DNA of 64,000 nucleotides. Origin: Caldilineaceae bacterium (GTDB lineage Bacteria > Chloroflexota > Anaerolineae > Caldilineales > Caldilineaceae). The notes beneath the pieces were generated by a model. That model did not search any database. It saw only the letters and a list, made by a program, of their open reading frames with translations, and was not told where the DNA came from. The stretch lies in assembly GCA_011523365.1 (NCBI GenBank), contig WTGY01000157.1, forward strand, positions 1 to 64,000, read 5' to 3'. Of this stretch, positions 1 to 8,956 are shown piece by piece (position 1 is the first letter of the stretch; every line of letters begins with the position of its first letter). The position numbers and the translations under genes are program-made.

Positions 1-54
1 CGTTGCGGGGGCGGAGCCCCCGCACAAGGGAGGGCCGAATAGGCCCGACCGCCC
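1..54. repeat. 54-base dispersed repeat, copy 1
   Basis: These 54 bases recur without change at 35090-35143. The unit holds a perfect 8-base stem (GCGGGGGC at 5-12, loop GGA, GCCCCCGC at 16-23) and a second short hairpin (GGGCC, loop GAATA, GGCCC). It resembles REP-like extragenic palindromes. The copy starts at the first base of the window, so the true left edge cannot be seen. It lies upstream of a binding-protein operon, as does copy 2. Confidence 0.9.
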
Positions 55-61
55 TGAACTG

Positions 62-110
62 CAGTGGTCAGTGGTTAGTGGTCAGTGGTCAGTGGTCAGT
101 GGTCAGTGGT
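62..110. repeat. Tandem heptamer array, 7 x CAGTGGT
   Basis: Seven head-to-tail copies of CAGTGGT; the third reads TAGTGGT. The matching place after repeat copy 2 (about 35149-35162) has only two units, so the array has expanded or contracted between the copies. It is short, has no spacers and encodes nothing visible. It is similar in kind to the short tandem heptamers seen between genes in filamentous bacteria. Confidence 0.9.
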
Positions 111-227
111 CAGAGAAGGCGCTTGTTCTGGCGGAAACTGGAAAGGGAACTGACAGTGGCTTGGGTGCCTCCAGAGGTATAGGAAAATTCGCCCTTATTT
201 TGGGATACGCGCGTTGAAATTGGCGTT

Positions 228-256
228 TTGACATGCATTAGATGTAGTGCTATAGT
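228..256 (+). promoter_or_regulatory. Sigma-70-type promoter for block A
   Basis: A consensus -35 box TTGACA (228-233), a 17-base spacer and the -10 box TATAGT (251-256, five of six). It precedes the first binding-protein gene by about 180 bases of leader. The -35 box starts 22 bases after a 33-base stretch (174-206) that also occurs, imperfectly, at 35226-35258, and the spacing to the second promoter at 35280 is the same. Both promoters therefore seem to belong to one duplicated module. Confidence 0.75.
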
Positions 257-437
257 GCCGCCCAATCACATCGCTGAGCAGCTTGACCCTGACCCATTTG
301 CCACTTTCAAACACAGATTTCAGCACCTCCTGCGCGTTAGGTTTCTGTTGATCTGTACCCTAACGGTACAGTTCGAACATATTGGAAACAGTCCTTCCCT
401 TTTCTCATTTAACAGCACTTTCAAGGAGGAGACGTAG

Positions 438-2120
438 ATGTTGTCGACACGCAAGATCCCCAAGAAGTGGATCATTCTGATGGCGTTGATGGCGATGGTC
501 CTTGCCGTCTCGGCCTGTGCGGCACCTGCAGCGGCGCCGGCGGCCGATTCGGGAGAGATGGCCGCTGACAGCGGTGACGAGATGATGGAAGAGAAGCACT
601 TCCGTGCGACGATTCCGTTCTTCGCGCAGGACTGGTCTCCGCTACGTGGCGGCGGCTGGAATATGCATTACCTGGCGTTCTGGAATGCCGGGCCGATGTA
701 CATTGACGAGCATGGCGAACTGCATCCTTATGTCTTCAACGAGTGGACGCCCAACGAAGACATGACGCAGTGGACCTTCAAGATCGATCCGGATGCGGTC
801 TATTCGGATGGCAGTGCGATCACGGCGCAGGATGTTGTAGCGACGTGGAACCTGATCGCCCATCCAGCCACCACGCACCAGCGCGTTACCCTGTTCCTCA
901 CGGGCGTGGTTGGCTTTGAGGACGTGTTCAACGGAGAGGCGATGACGATGCCCGGTGTGGTCGCACTGGACGACAGCACCGTGCAGGTAACGCTTGAGGG
1001 TTCCGACCCGCTGTTTCACAAGAAGATTGCGACCAACCTGATCGGGCCGGTCAAGGCTTCAGTGGCAATCGGTGAAGACGGATTCGAGGTGGCGGAATGG
1101 TGGCACCCGAAGAACAATCCTGTGACGAGCGGACCGCTGATGCCGGACACGATGGACTTGAACAGAGGCGTTGTCTCCTTTGTCAAGAATCCTAATTTCT
1201 GGGTTGCGGAGCCAAAGCTGGACCGGTTAACGGTTACGTCGATTGAGGATACAACGATCGTTACGACGATGCTGGCCAATGGCGAACTGGACCAGGGTTG
1301 GCCGCCCAATGACGCCACGTCACAGGCGCTGCTGGGAGAGGACTTCTTCGAATGCGGGCTGGCGCCCGGCATTGGCGGTTTCTTCCTGAACCCGACGATC
1401 GAGCCGACCAGCGACATCAATTTCCGCAAGGCGTTAATCCTGGCGGTGGACAGAGAGCAGATCTTCAACCTTTCCAGCCCTGACGGCCGCGGATGGGTTC
1501 CTACGGGCGAGCCTTTGCGGGCGCTACCAGGACAGGATCCGGAATTTGTCCCGCATCCCTACGACCCTGAAGCTGCGAAAGAGGCGATGGCCGCGTCCGC
1601 CTATGCTGATGTGGCGGACGTGCCGAAGATGATCATGGCCGGCGTAAGCAGCCCCGGCACGGAGGTGCTGGCGCAGTACATGGCCGAGCAGTGGCGGCAG
1701 TTGTTTGGCATCGAGGCGATCGAGATGAGCCCGCAGTTTGACAGCTGGGAAGGCCCGGGTGCGCCGGCGCTGTTCCGTGACGGCGCGGGTGTGCGCGTTC
1801 CCGATGCGGCGCTGATGCTGCTCGGTTCGCTGCACTCTTCGTCCAACCTGGCGCGCAACATCATGGGCGGCTATCACGATCCTGAGGTGGACGCGCTGAT
1901 CGAAGAGGCGGTCACCAAAGGCGCCAATGATCCGGACCGCATCGCGCTGGCGCAGCAGGCCCAGCGCCTGTACCACGACCAGTACATGGTCATTCCGATC
2001 GGCACTGGCTGCGGCGGCTCGGCCAAGGGCAACGTGATGCCATGGGTGAAGGGAACGCGCCGCAACGCGGATGCGCAGTTCCTGGAGACGTGGACGATCG
2101 ACATCGTGCATGATGAGTAG
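438..2120 (+). CDS. ABC transporter substrate-binding lipoprotein (family 5)
   Basis: Extracytoplasmic binding protein of the peptide/nickel (SBP_bac_5) family, 560 residues. It captures a ligand outside the cell and hands it to the permeases encoded downstream. The signal peptide has a positive start (RKIPKK), a hydrophobic core and a lipobox ending VSAC with Cys27 as the lipidated residue, followed by an Ala/Pro/Asp linker. Family features include 'WTFKIDPDAVYSDGSAITAQDV' style text near residues 110-130 and a 'FRKALILAVDREQ' type segment near 325-340. A strong ribosome site AAGGAGGAG (423-431) sets the start. The ligand cannot be told from sequence: relatives bind peptides, sugars or nickel. 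It is first in a five-gene transporter operon. Confidence 0.93.
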   Translation: MLSTRKIPKKWIILMALMAMVLAVSACAAPAAAPAADSGEMAADSGDEMMEEKHFRATIPFFAQDWSPLRGGGWNMHYLAFWNAGPMYIDEHGELHPYVFNEWTPNEDMTQWTFKIDPDAVYSDGSAITAQDVVATWNLIAHPATTHQRVTLFLTGVVGFEDVFNGEAMTMPGVVALDDSTVQVTLEGSDPLFHKKIATNLIGPVKASVAIGEDGFEVAEWWHPKNNPVTSGPLMPDTMDLNRGVVSFVKNPNFWVAEPKLDRLTVTSIEDTTIVTTMLANGELDQGWPPNDATSQALLGEDFFECGLAPGIGGFFLNPTIEPTSDINFRKALILAVDREQIFNLSSPDGRGWVPTGEPLRALPGQDPEFVPHPYDPEAAKEAMAASAYADVADVPKMIMAGVSSPGTEVLAQYMAEQWRQLFGIEAIEMSPQFDSWEGPGAPALFRDGAGVRVPDAALMLLGSLHSSSNLARNIMGGYHDPEVDALIEEAVTKGANDPDRIALAQQAQRLYHDQYMVIPIGTGCGGSAKGNVMPWVKGTRRNADAQFLETWTIDIVHDE

Positions 2121-2128
2121 AAGTTTAC

Positions 2129-2188
2129 CGTCGCGCAGGTTGCGACGATAGGCCGGCAAAGGCGTCAAGAAGGATTTGGCGCCTTTGC
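2129..2188 (+). promoter_or_regulatory. Intercistronic stem-loops after binding protein
   Basis: Two stem-loops in the 170-base gap to the permease. The first is CGTCGC (2129-2134) with GCGACG (2142-2147). The second is GCAAAGGCG (2156-2164) with CGCCTTTGC (2180-2188), a perfect 9-base stem. Neither is followed at once by a good T-run. They probably protect the upstream message or give partial termination, so that more binding protein than permease is made. Confidence 0.6.
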
Positions 2189-2290
2189 TCGCGCTGTTTT
2201 TCAGAGACGCGCTGCTTCACAAATGGCGCGCAGATGTCCTGAGAAGGGTTTCGGGCCTGGGTTGCCGACTCCAAGGGCGAGGGAAGAGCA

Positions 2291-3256
2291 ATGGGTCAAT
2301 ACATCCTGAAGCGCATTGTATACTGGATTCCGGCATTGATTCTGCTGGCGATGTCCGTCTATGCGATGGCCTTTTTCGGCGCCGGCGATCCGATCAAGCT
2401 GATGTTTCTGCGCGAAGAGGGTGATGTGACCTATGACGCCCAGCGTTTAGACGCCATCCGCCGTGAGAAGGGACTGGACCGGCCGTTCCTGGTGCAGTTC
2501 GGGGAATACACCTGGCATCTGGTGCAGGGCGATCTGGGAATGTCGGTGATTTCAGGTCGTTCGGTCAATGACATGGTGGGTGCCACTGCGCCTGTTTCGT
2601 TCCAGATCGGGATCGCCACGGTGATCCTAGTCTCGATTATCGGAATCCCCTTAGGTATAATAGCCGGGCTCAACCACAACAATTGGATAGACAACTCGAT
2701 ACTCGGCTCCGCGCTGTTTATCAGCGGTATTCCCAGCTATGTCGTGGGGCCGATGCTCATCGTCTTTATGGTATTGGGGCTGGGCGTCATGAAGACGACA
2801 CCGTATGGTTGGGATGGTCTTTTCAGTTCCAAGGCGATCCTGCCCATGTTCGTTATGGTTTTTGGCTCGATTGCAATCATTATCCGTCAGACGCGGTCGG
2901 GCGTATTGGAGGTGTTGTCGGAGGACTATGTACGAACGGCGCGGGCGAAAGGCGTACCGGAGTTTATGGTAATTGTCCGCCACATGTTGAGGCCGGTGCT
3001 GACGCCGGTTGTCACCGTTCTGGGTCAGATGCTAATCGGAATCGTAAACGGGGCGATTATTGTAGAAAAGATATTTGGCATACCGGGCCTCGGCCGTCTG
3101 ACGATCGACTTCACTTACGGTGTAGACTATCCTGTCATCGTGGCGATCACATTAATCGGCGCGCTTCTGGTGATGGTATTGAACCTGGCGGTTGATATTA
3201 CCTATCCGCTATTGGATCCGCGTGCGGCCCAAGCCATGACCGGCGTAGAGGAATAG
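2291..3256 (+). CDS. ABC transporter permease, DppB type
   Basis: Inner-membrane permease of the binding-protein-dependent family, 321 residues. It starts in the usual way (GQYILKRIVYWIPAL) with a first membrane helix near residues 9-30, and about five more helices follow between 100 and 310. The ATPase-contacting EAA loop is visible as EDYVRTARAKGV near residue 210. It is preceded by GGGAAGAG at a good distance. It shares a 'GWDGLF-SK' loop with the permease at 40871, which marks the two as close paralogs. It pairs with the DppC-type permease downstream. Confidence 0.93.
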   Translation: MGQYILKRIVYWIPALILLAMSVYAMAFFGAGDPIKLMFLREEGDVTYDAQRLDAIRREKGLDRPFLVQFGEYTWHLVQGDLGMSVISGRSVNDMVGATAPVSFQIGIATVILVSIIGIPLGIIAGLNHNNWIDNSILGSALFISGIPSYVVGPMLIVFMVLGLGVMKTTPYGWDGLFSSKAILPMFVMVFGSIAIIIRQTRSGVLEVLSEDYVRTARAKGVPEFMVIVRHMLRPVLTPVVTVLGQMLIGIVNGAIIVEKIFGIPGLGRLTIDFTYGVDYPVIVAITLIGALLVMVLNLAVDITYPLLDPRAAQAMTGVEE

Positions 3257-3334
3257 ATGAACTGAGGAAAGGGTGAACCTATCCCATTGCACTGTGAATC
3301 AGTTCGCACTGAACAGACAGGCTCTTGACTAAGC

Positions 3335-4306
3335 ATGACGACCCAGGATCTTGCAGTAGCCAGCGAAGTCGATATCGTAGAGGCCAGCCGCACCAACCTG
3401 TGGAAGGACGCTGTCGCGCGTCTGGTGGCCAATAAACTTGCGGTCATCGGTATTATCCCGATCGTTCTCCTCTTTTTCATCGCCGTGTTCGGGCCATACC
3501 TGACGCCATACGATTTCCTGGCGCAGGACTTTACGGCACGGCTGGCGGCGCCATCGAGCGAACACTGGCTGGGCACCGACGAGCTGGGAAGGGACGTCCT
3601 TAGCCGCATTCTTTATGGGGCGCGCACCGCAGTCTCGGTTGGTTTGGTATCGACTGCGATAAGCCTGATCGTTGGCCTGATCATGGGTTCGCTGGCCGGA
3701 TACCTGGGCGGGCGGGTCGATTTCATGGTGGTATGGCTGACCGATGTGACGCGCTCGATGCCGGCGCTGCTGCTGGCAATCGTGATCAACCTGACGCTCA
3801 AGACGCCGCTTGAAGCGTGGATGGAGGAGATGTACCTGGCGACGAAGAACGGATTCTTTCGGCAGACGATGTGGGTGGACCTGGTGCTGGTGTTCGGGGC
3901 TCTGGCGCTGATCCAGTGGCCCGGCTACGCCCGTCTGATCCGGGGGCAGATTCTATCGATTCGCAGCCGCAACTATGTGCTGGCGGCGCGCGCCCTGGGC
4001 ATGCCGACGGGAAGAATCCTCACCCGCTATGTGATCCCCAACGCGATGGGACCGCTGATTGTTGCGGTAAGCGCCGGGCTTGGGGGCGCGATGGTGCTGG
4101 AATCGGCATTCAGTTTTTTGGGCGTCGGAGTACAGTTGCCCATCCCCAGCTGGGGCAAGATGATAAGCGACGGACTGCGCATGTACCGGACGCATCCCCA
4201 CCTATTGGCCGGGCCGGCGGTGATGATGGCCATAATTACGGTTTCGTTTGCCTGGCTTGGCGACGGCCTCAACGATGCCCTCAACCCCCGTCAGTGGGGC
4301 GGTTAG
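3335..4306 (+). CDS. ABC transporter permease, DppC type (long-loop form)
   Basis: Second permease of the block A transporter, 323 residues. It has the DppC-type cytosolic N-terminus (LWKDAVARLVANKLA), a first helix near 28-50, the family motif HWLGTDELGRD near residues 75-85, and an EAA loop around 210 (RNYVLAARALGM). Compared with the 292-307-residue DppC types in this window it has an extra segment between helices (about residues 150-185, containing LEAWMEEMY). The permease at 41908 shares that insert. No strong ribosome site is seen before the ATG. Confidence 0.93.
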   Translation: MTTQDLAVASEVDIVEASRTNLWKDAVARLVANKLAVIGIIPIVLLFFIAVFGPYLTPYDFLAQDFTARLAAPSSEHWLGTDELGRDVLSRILYGARTAVSVGLVSTAISLIVGLIMGSLAGYLGGRVDFMVVWLTDVTRSMPALLLAIVINLTLKTPLEAWMEEMYLATKNGFFRQTMWVDLVLVFGALALIQWPGYARLIRGQILSIRSRNYVLAARALGMPTGRILTRYVIPNAMGPLIVAVSAGLGGAMVLESAFSFLGVGVQLPIPSWGKMISDGLRMYRTHPHLLAGPAVMMAIITVSFAWLGDGLNDALNPRQWGG

Positions 4307-4389
4307 TACTCCTGGTTGGAGGCCGGCCCAATTTCCGATCTTTGATTACATTCGCGTGACTACCATCACTGGAAACGACGACGGCAACC

Positions 4390-5409
4390 ATGTCCGTTCT
4401 TCTTGAGGTGCAGGGTTTACAGACCCGATTCAGGGTGCGTAAGGGCTACGTGTACGCGGTCAACGGTGTCTCCTTCAGCCTGGAAGAGGGCGAGACGCTA
4501 GGGGTTGTCGGCGAAAGCGGCTGCGGTAAGAGCGTTACGATGCTTAGCCTTGTACGACTGTTGCCGCCTGCTGCCAGCATTGAGAACGGGCAGGTGTTGC
4601 TGCGGGGCGAAGATCTGCTGCAGCTTGACCTGCGCCAACTGCGCGACGTGCGCGGGGGCCAGATCGGCATGATCTTCCAGGACCCGATGACCTCGCTCAA
4701 CCCGTTCATCAACATCGGCACACAGATGGCAGAACCGCTCATCTATCATCGGGGTATGAGCAAGAGCGAGGCGCTGGCCCGCAGCGCGAAACTCCTGGAG
4801 ATGGTGGGCATACCAGATGGTGAGGCGCGGTTGCGCGAATATCCTCACCAGTTCTCAGGCGGCATGCGCCAGCGGGTCATGATCGCCATGTCGATGTCGT
4901 GCGAACCGGCGGTCCTTATCGCGGATGAGCCGACGACGGCGCTGGACGTCACGATCCAGGCGCAGATCGTCGAGCTGGTCAAGGAGCTGCGCGACCGGTC
5001 GGGCGTGGCGGTGATCTGGATTACGCACGATCTGAGTGTGGTGGCGGGCATCGCAGACAGGGTCATCGTCATGTATGCCGGCTACATCGTGGAGGAGGCG
5101 CCGGTTGACGCGCTGTTTGAAGATCCGCGTCATCCTTACACGGTCGGACTGATGGGGGCGTTGCCCAGCCTGGAGGGTGAGACGGGCACTCGCCTGACGA
5201 CGATCGGCGGATCGCCGCCCGACCTGGAGGACCTTCCTGATTATTGTCCCTTTCACACGCGCTGCCCGTATGCCATTGACCGTTGCCGGACGGAAAATCC
5301 GATGCTGGAACTGGTCGCTGACGCCAGTGACAGGGGACATCGGGCAGCCTGTTGGGTTGATATTCGTGAGGTAGAGGTGCAGTCAAATGGGGCCGGCGCC
5401 AGCAGTTAG
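4390..5409 (+). CDS. ABC transporter ATPase, DppD/OppD type
   Basis: ATP-hydrolysing subunit, 339 residues, cytosolic, powering import through the two permeases. Walker A is GESGCGKS near residue 40, the signature is FSGGMRQR near 155, and Walker B runs into LIADEPTTALD near 175. The C-terminal oligopeptide-transporter extension has the cysteine pattern CPFHTRC...C near residues 280-295 that is typical of this family and in relatives can bind an iron-sulfur cluster. This and the next gene are the only transporter ATPases in the window, although there are five or six binding-protein/permease modules. Confidence 0.95.
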   Translation: MSVLLEVQGLQTRFRVRKGYVYAVNGVSFSLEEGETLGVVGESGCGKSVTMLSLVRLLPPAASIENGQVLLRGEDLLQLDLRQLRDVRGGQIGMIFQDPMTSLNPFINIGTQMAEPLIYHRGMSKSEALARSAKLLEMVGIPDGEARLREYPHQFSGGMRQRVMIAMSMSCEPAVLIADEPTTALDVTIQAQIVELVKELRDRSGVAVIWITHDLSVVAGIADRVIVMYAGYIVEEAPVDALFEDPRHPYTVGLMGALPSLEGETGTRLTTIGGSPPDLEDLPDYCPFHTRCPYAIDRCRTENPMLELVADASDRGHRAACWVDIREVEVQSNGAGASS

Positions 5410-5457
5410 GGGAACGCCATCTGCATGCTCTTCGACACGTGACCGAAAGTCCAATTC

Positions 5458-6450
5458 ATGAGCCAGACTGACAACGGCAACAGCGCCCCTCTTGTTCGGG
5501 TGGAGAATCTGACAAAGCATTTTTCGGTGCGTATAGGCGCCTACGGGGAAACCAAGGCGACGGTACATGCATTGGACGATGTCTCCTTCAACGTACAGCG
5601 GGGCGAGACATTAGGGCTGGTGGGCGAGTCGGGATGCGGCAAGTCGACCGCCGGGCTGACAATGCTGCAACTGCATCGACCAACATCGGGGCAGGTGTTC
5701 TTCGACGAGAGCGAGGTGACCGGTCTTTCGGACAAGGAGCTGCGCCCGCTGCGCAGGCGGATGCAGATCATCTTCCAGGACCCCTATTCGACGCTCAGCC
5801 CGCGTATGACGATTGGGAACGCGATCGGCGAGCCGCTGTGGCTGCACGAGCTGGCGACGGGCCAGGAGGCACAGGAACGGATCGCCAGGCTGCTTGACGA
5901 CGTCGGCCTGAACCCGGCCTTCGCGTTTCGCTACCCGCACGAATTCTCGGGCGGCCAGCGCCAGCGGGTGTGCATTGCGCGGGCGCTGGCATGTGAGCCG
6001 GAGTTTATCGTCTGCGACGAACCGATCTCGGCGCTGGACGTTTCGATTCAGGCGCAGATCATCAATCTACTCCAGGACCTGCAGGAAGAGTACCATCTTA
6101 CCTATCTTTTTATCGCCCATGATCTGGCGGTGGTGCGCCATATCAGCGACAGAGTGGCGGTGATGTACCTGGGCCGCGTGGTGGAGATGGCGCCAAAAGA
6201 GAAACTGTTTGACAACCCCCTGCATCCCTACACAAACGCGCTGTTGCTGTCGGTGCCTGTGCCCAACCCTCGCCAGGAACGGCAGCGCGAACACACTGTC
6301 ATTCAAGGCAACGTGCCGAGCGCGATCCGTCCACCCAGCGGTTGTCGTTTTCATCCCCGCTGTCCACTTGCCTTTGAGCCGTGCGATCACGAGGTGCCTG
6401 AGTGGCGGGAGGTAGAAGCCGGCCACTGGGTCGCATGCCACGCGGTATGA
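5458..6450 (+). CDS. ABC transporter ATPase, DppF/OppF type
   Basis: Partner ATPase, 330 residues. Walker A is GESGCGKST near residue 57, the signature FSGGQRQR near 163, and Walker B runs into IVCDEPISALD near 183. The C-terminal extension contains GCRFHPRCPLA, the cysteine-containing segment of the DppF/OppF family. It follows the DppD gene by 48 bases and closes the five-gene transporter operon. By family precedent the two ATPases work as a heterodimer, and they may also serve the ATPase-less modules in this window. Confidence 0.95.
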   Translation: MSQTDNGNSAPLVRVENLTKHFSVRIGAYGETKATVHALDDVSFNVQRGETLGLVGESGCGKSTAGLTMLQLHRPTSGQVFFDESEVTGLSDKELRPLRRRMQIIFQDPYSTLSPRMTIGNAIGEPLWLHELATGQEAQERIARLLDDVGLNPAFAFRYPHEFSGGQRQRVCIARALACEPEFIVCDEPISALDVSIQAQIINLLQDLQEEYHLTYLFIAHDLAVVRHISDRVAVMYLGRVVEMAPKEKLFDNPLHPYTNALLLSVPVPNPRQERQREHTVIQGNVPSAIRPPSGCRFHPRCPLAFEPCDHEVPEWREVEAGHWVACHAV

Positions 6451-6591
6451 CCCGAATGTAGTTGGCATCATGCGTGAAGCTGCTGGCTACTCAACTTCAC
6501 TGGGAAGGCAGACGGCACCGGCAGGCACAACCCTGAGAGTCTGCGACAATCCCATCTCTCTCCTTCTCCACGAGACCATTTGGGTAACCAG

Positions 6592-7776
6592 GTGAGTAAG
6601 ATACTTGCGGGCGACTATGTGATTCTGGCAGAGTCTCCCGAACCTGAGACCTTGTATACCGGCTCGCCGTGCCTGGCGCAGTTGCCGTCTGGCCGTCTTA
6701 TTGCCAGTTTTGAGTGGTTCCGCCCACAGCCGCTGGTGGAGAAGATCCCCGATCAACTCGAGATTCTTGTGAGTGACGACGACGGCGCAAGCTGGCGCAA
6801 GACGGCTGTGCTGGACATCATCTGGCCGTCGCTGTTTGCCGTGGAGGAGACGCTTTACTGTATCGGAAACGGCAGACTGAGCCGGGAGATCGTCATTGCC
6901 CGGTCGGAGGATGGGGGCGAAAGCTGGAGCGAACTGTCGGAACTGTTTGGCGGACGTCATCACAACGCACCCACGAGCATACTCTTTCGCCGGGGTCAGG
7001 TTTACCGGGCGTTTGAGACCTGCCCTGTCGGAGACGACGCCGTTGGCCGGAGCCAGTGGGAGTCGCTGGTGGTGGCGGGCGACCTGTCGCGAGACCTGCT
7101 CGATCCGGCGGCGTGGCGAATGTCCAACAGTGTGCCTTTTCCAGGTGTGCCGGACGTGCTCAGCCAGCGGCGCTACGAGGCGAGTGCGGCGGACAAGGTG
7201 GTGGAGGACTGCTTCATCGAGGGCAACGTCATCGAAGTGCGGGGGGAGATGCGGGTACTGCTGCGCACGATCATTGACGGTCATACAACGGGGGGCATGG
7301 CCTCAGTTTGCAGCTTGGAGGATGACGGGAAGAAGCTGGAATACCGCTTCGTGCAGTTCTATCCGATGCCGGGCGCGCAGTGTAAGTTTCACATTGTTCA
7401 TGACGAGGAGAGCGACCTGTTCTGGACGACGGTCTGCCTGCCGACAGATACTTGGCAGGAACGCGAGCCGCTGCGCGCGGCTGGCTTCGCCAGCCCGCCG
7501 GGTAACGAGCGGCGCATCCTGATGTTGATGTACAGCCTGGACGCATTGAACTGGTTCCAGGCGGGCTGTGTGGCGATGAGCAGTAGCATTTTTGAAGCGT
7601 TCAGCTATGCATCGCAGCTGATCCGGGGCGAGGACCTGCTGGTGATCTCGCGCACGTCGCAGGGCGGGTTCAACCAGCATGACACGAACCTGGTGACATT
7701 GCACCGCATCGAGAAGTTTCGAGAGCTGGCTCTCGATTTGAAGCCGACCTACAGCAGGGGTCCGCGGCCGCACTAA
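6592..7776 (+). CDS. Sialidase-like (BNR/Asp-box) beta-propeller protein
   Basis: Predicted cytosolic six-bladed propeller of the exo-sialidase fold, about 394 residues. Two Asp-boxes of the S-x-D-x-G-x-x-W type are readable in the 398-residue reading from 6580: SDDDGASW at residues 65-72 and SEDGGESW at 109-116. There is no signal peptide, so any substrate would be intracellular. The start is uncertain: TTG at 6580 and GTG at 6592 are both possible and neither has a strong ribosome site. GTG gives a natural N-terminus (MSKILAGDYV). Sialidase activity itself is not shown, since the fold also occurs in other glycan-acting and non-enzymatic proteins. Confidence 0.75.
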   Translation: MSKILAGDYVILAESPEPETLYTGSPCLAQLPSGRLIASFEWFRPQPLVEKIPDQLEILVSDDDGASWRKTAVLDIIWPSLFAVEETLYCIGNGRLSREIVIARSEDGGESWSELSELFGGRHHNAPTSILFRRGQVYRAFETCPVGDDAVGRSQWESLVVAGDLSRDLLDPAAWRMSNSVPFPGVPDVLSQRRYEASAADKVVEDCFIEGNVIEVRGEMRVLLRTIIDGHTTGGMASVCSLEDDGKKLEYRFVQFYPMPGAQCKFHIVHDEESDLFWTTVCLPTDTWQEREPLRAAGFASPPGNERRILMLMYSLDALNWFQAGCVAMSSSIFEAFSYASQLIRGEDLLVISRTSQGGFNQHDTNLVTLHRIEKFRELALDLKPTYSRGPRPH

Positions 7777-7807
7777 AGGATCACGCAATGAGAGAGGGAG
7801 GAAGAAA

Positions 7808-8878
7808 ATGAAACTGGGCACATTCATGATGCCGCTCCATCCGCCGGAAAAGGACTACACGCTGGGATTCGAAGAGGACATCGAGTTTGTGGTGCGTGCG
7901 GACGAGCTGGGATTTACGGAGGCCTGGATCGGACAGCACCACACGCTGGCATGGGAACCGATTCCGTCGAATGATGTCTTTATTGCCAATGTACTGCCGC
8001 GCACGAAGAACATTCGGCTCGGCAGTGGCGTCTCGATCTTGCCGCAGCATCACCCGGTCAATGTAGCGGTGCGTTTGGCCTATCTGGACCATCTGTCACG
8101 CGGACGCATCAACGCCGGTTTCGGCCAGGGGGGTGTGCCGACTGACTGGGAGCTCTTCGACCTGCCCGATCCGGGCACGCAGGGCCTTATGACGGTCGAA
8201 AGCATCGACATGATCCTCAAGCTATGGCAGACCGATCCGCCCTTTGATTTCAAGGGCGACTTCTACCATATCAAGCTCGAAGGTGGAAACCCAGAGCTTG
8301 GAATCGGCGTGATGTTGCAGCCCTACCAGAAGCCACATCCGCCTGTCGGGATGAGCATAATTCGCGGCCGGTCACGCGCCGCTAACATGGCGGGCGAGCG
8401 GGGCTACATTCCCATCAGCACGAACGTGGTTAGCGGCTCGACGCTCGCCGAACACTGGCAGACCTACTGCCAAGGCGCCGCGAATGCCGGCCGGCCGGAG
8501 CCGGACCGCGAGATCTGGCGTGTGTCGCGCAGTATTTTCATTGACGAGACTACTGAAGCTGCCTGGGAGCGGGCCAGCACCGGCGCGCTGGCTGGATCAA
8601 TGGCTTATCTGCGCTGGCTGATCGGATCGGCAGACATGGTAGAAGTTCTGAAGGACGACCCGGAGATGTCTGACGAAGATGTCACGGTAGAGTACATGCT
8701 GAAAAAGCTGTGCATCATCGGCGACAGGGAGGAGTGCTTGCGCCGGCTGCATGAACTGTATGAAGAGACAGGGGGCTGGGGCACACTGCTCATGATTGCG
8801 CACGACTGGGACGACAAGGAGAAGTGGCTGGCCTGCATGGAGACGCTGGCTAACGAGATAGTGCCTGCGCTGCCTTAA
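7808..8878 (+). CDS. Luciferase-like flavin-dependent oxidoreductase (LLM class)
   Basis: A 356-residue TIM-barrel flavoprotein of the bacterial luciferase family, which uses reduced FMN or F420 for oxygen insertion or hydride transfer. The N-terminus MKLGTFMMPLHPP, the EAWIGQHH segment near residue 40 and GSGVSILPQHHPV near 75 are typical of the longer FMN-type members. AGGGAGGAAG just upstream supports the ATG. It sits 31 bases after the sialidase-like gene and before a ThDP enzyme, so it probably belongs to the same catabolic operon. The substrate is unknown. Confidence 0.88.
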   Translation: MKLGTFMMPLHPPEKDYTLGFEEDIEFVVRADELGFTEAWIGQHHTLAWEPIPSNDVFIANVLPRTKNIRLGSGVSILPQHHPVNVAVRLAYLDHLSRGRINAGFGQGGVPTDWELFDLPDPGTQGLMTVESIDMILKLWQTDPPFDFKGDFYHIKLEGGNPELGIGVMLQPYQKPHPPVGMSIIRGRSRAANMAGERGYIPISTNVVSGSTLAEHWQTYCQGAANAGRPEPDREIWRVSRSIFIDETTEAAWERASTGALAGSMAYLRWLIGSADMVEVLKDDPEMSDEDVTVEYMLKKLCIIGDREECLRRLHELYEETGGWGTLLMIAHDWDDKEKWLACMETLANEIVPALP

Positions 8879-8956
8879 AGACCTCATTCAAGAGGACCGA
8901 ACAGGGTCTAAAGTACGCTAGTTGATTCGAGAAGACACCGTCAGGAAACCTGATTT

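Noticed and set aside
62-110. Short direct repeats as a CRISPR array
   Set aside because: The units are seven bases, adjacent and without spacers, and no cas gene is present.
228-437. 69-codon frame before the first binding-protein gene
   Set aside because: It begins on the -35 box and covers the promoter and leader; no ribosome site and no recognisable protein.
2176-2424. 82-codon frame overlapping the start of the first permease
   Set aside because: It overlaps a clear permease gene in another frame and is Arg-rich, as expected for an out-of-frame reading.
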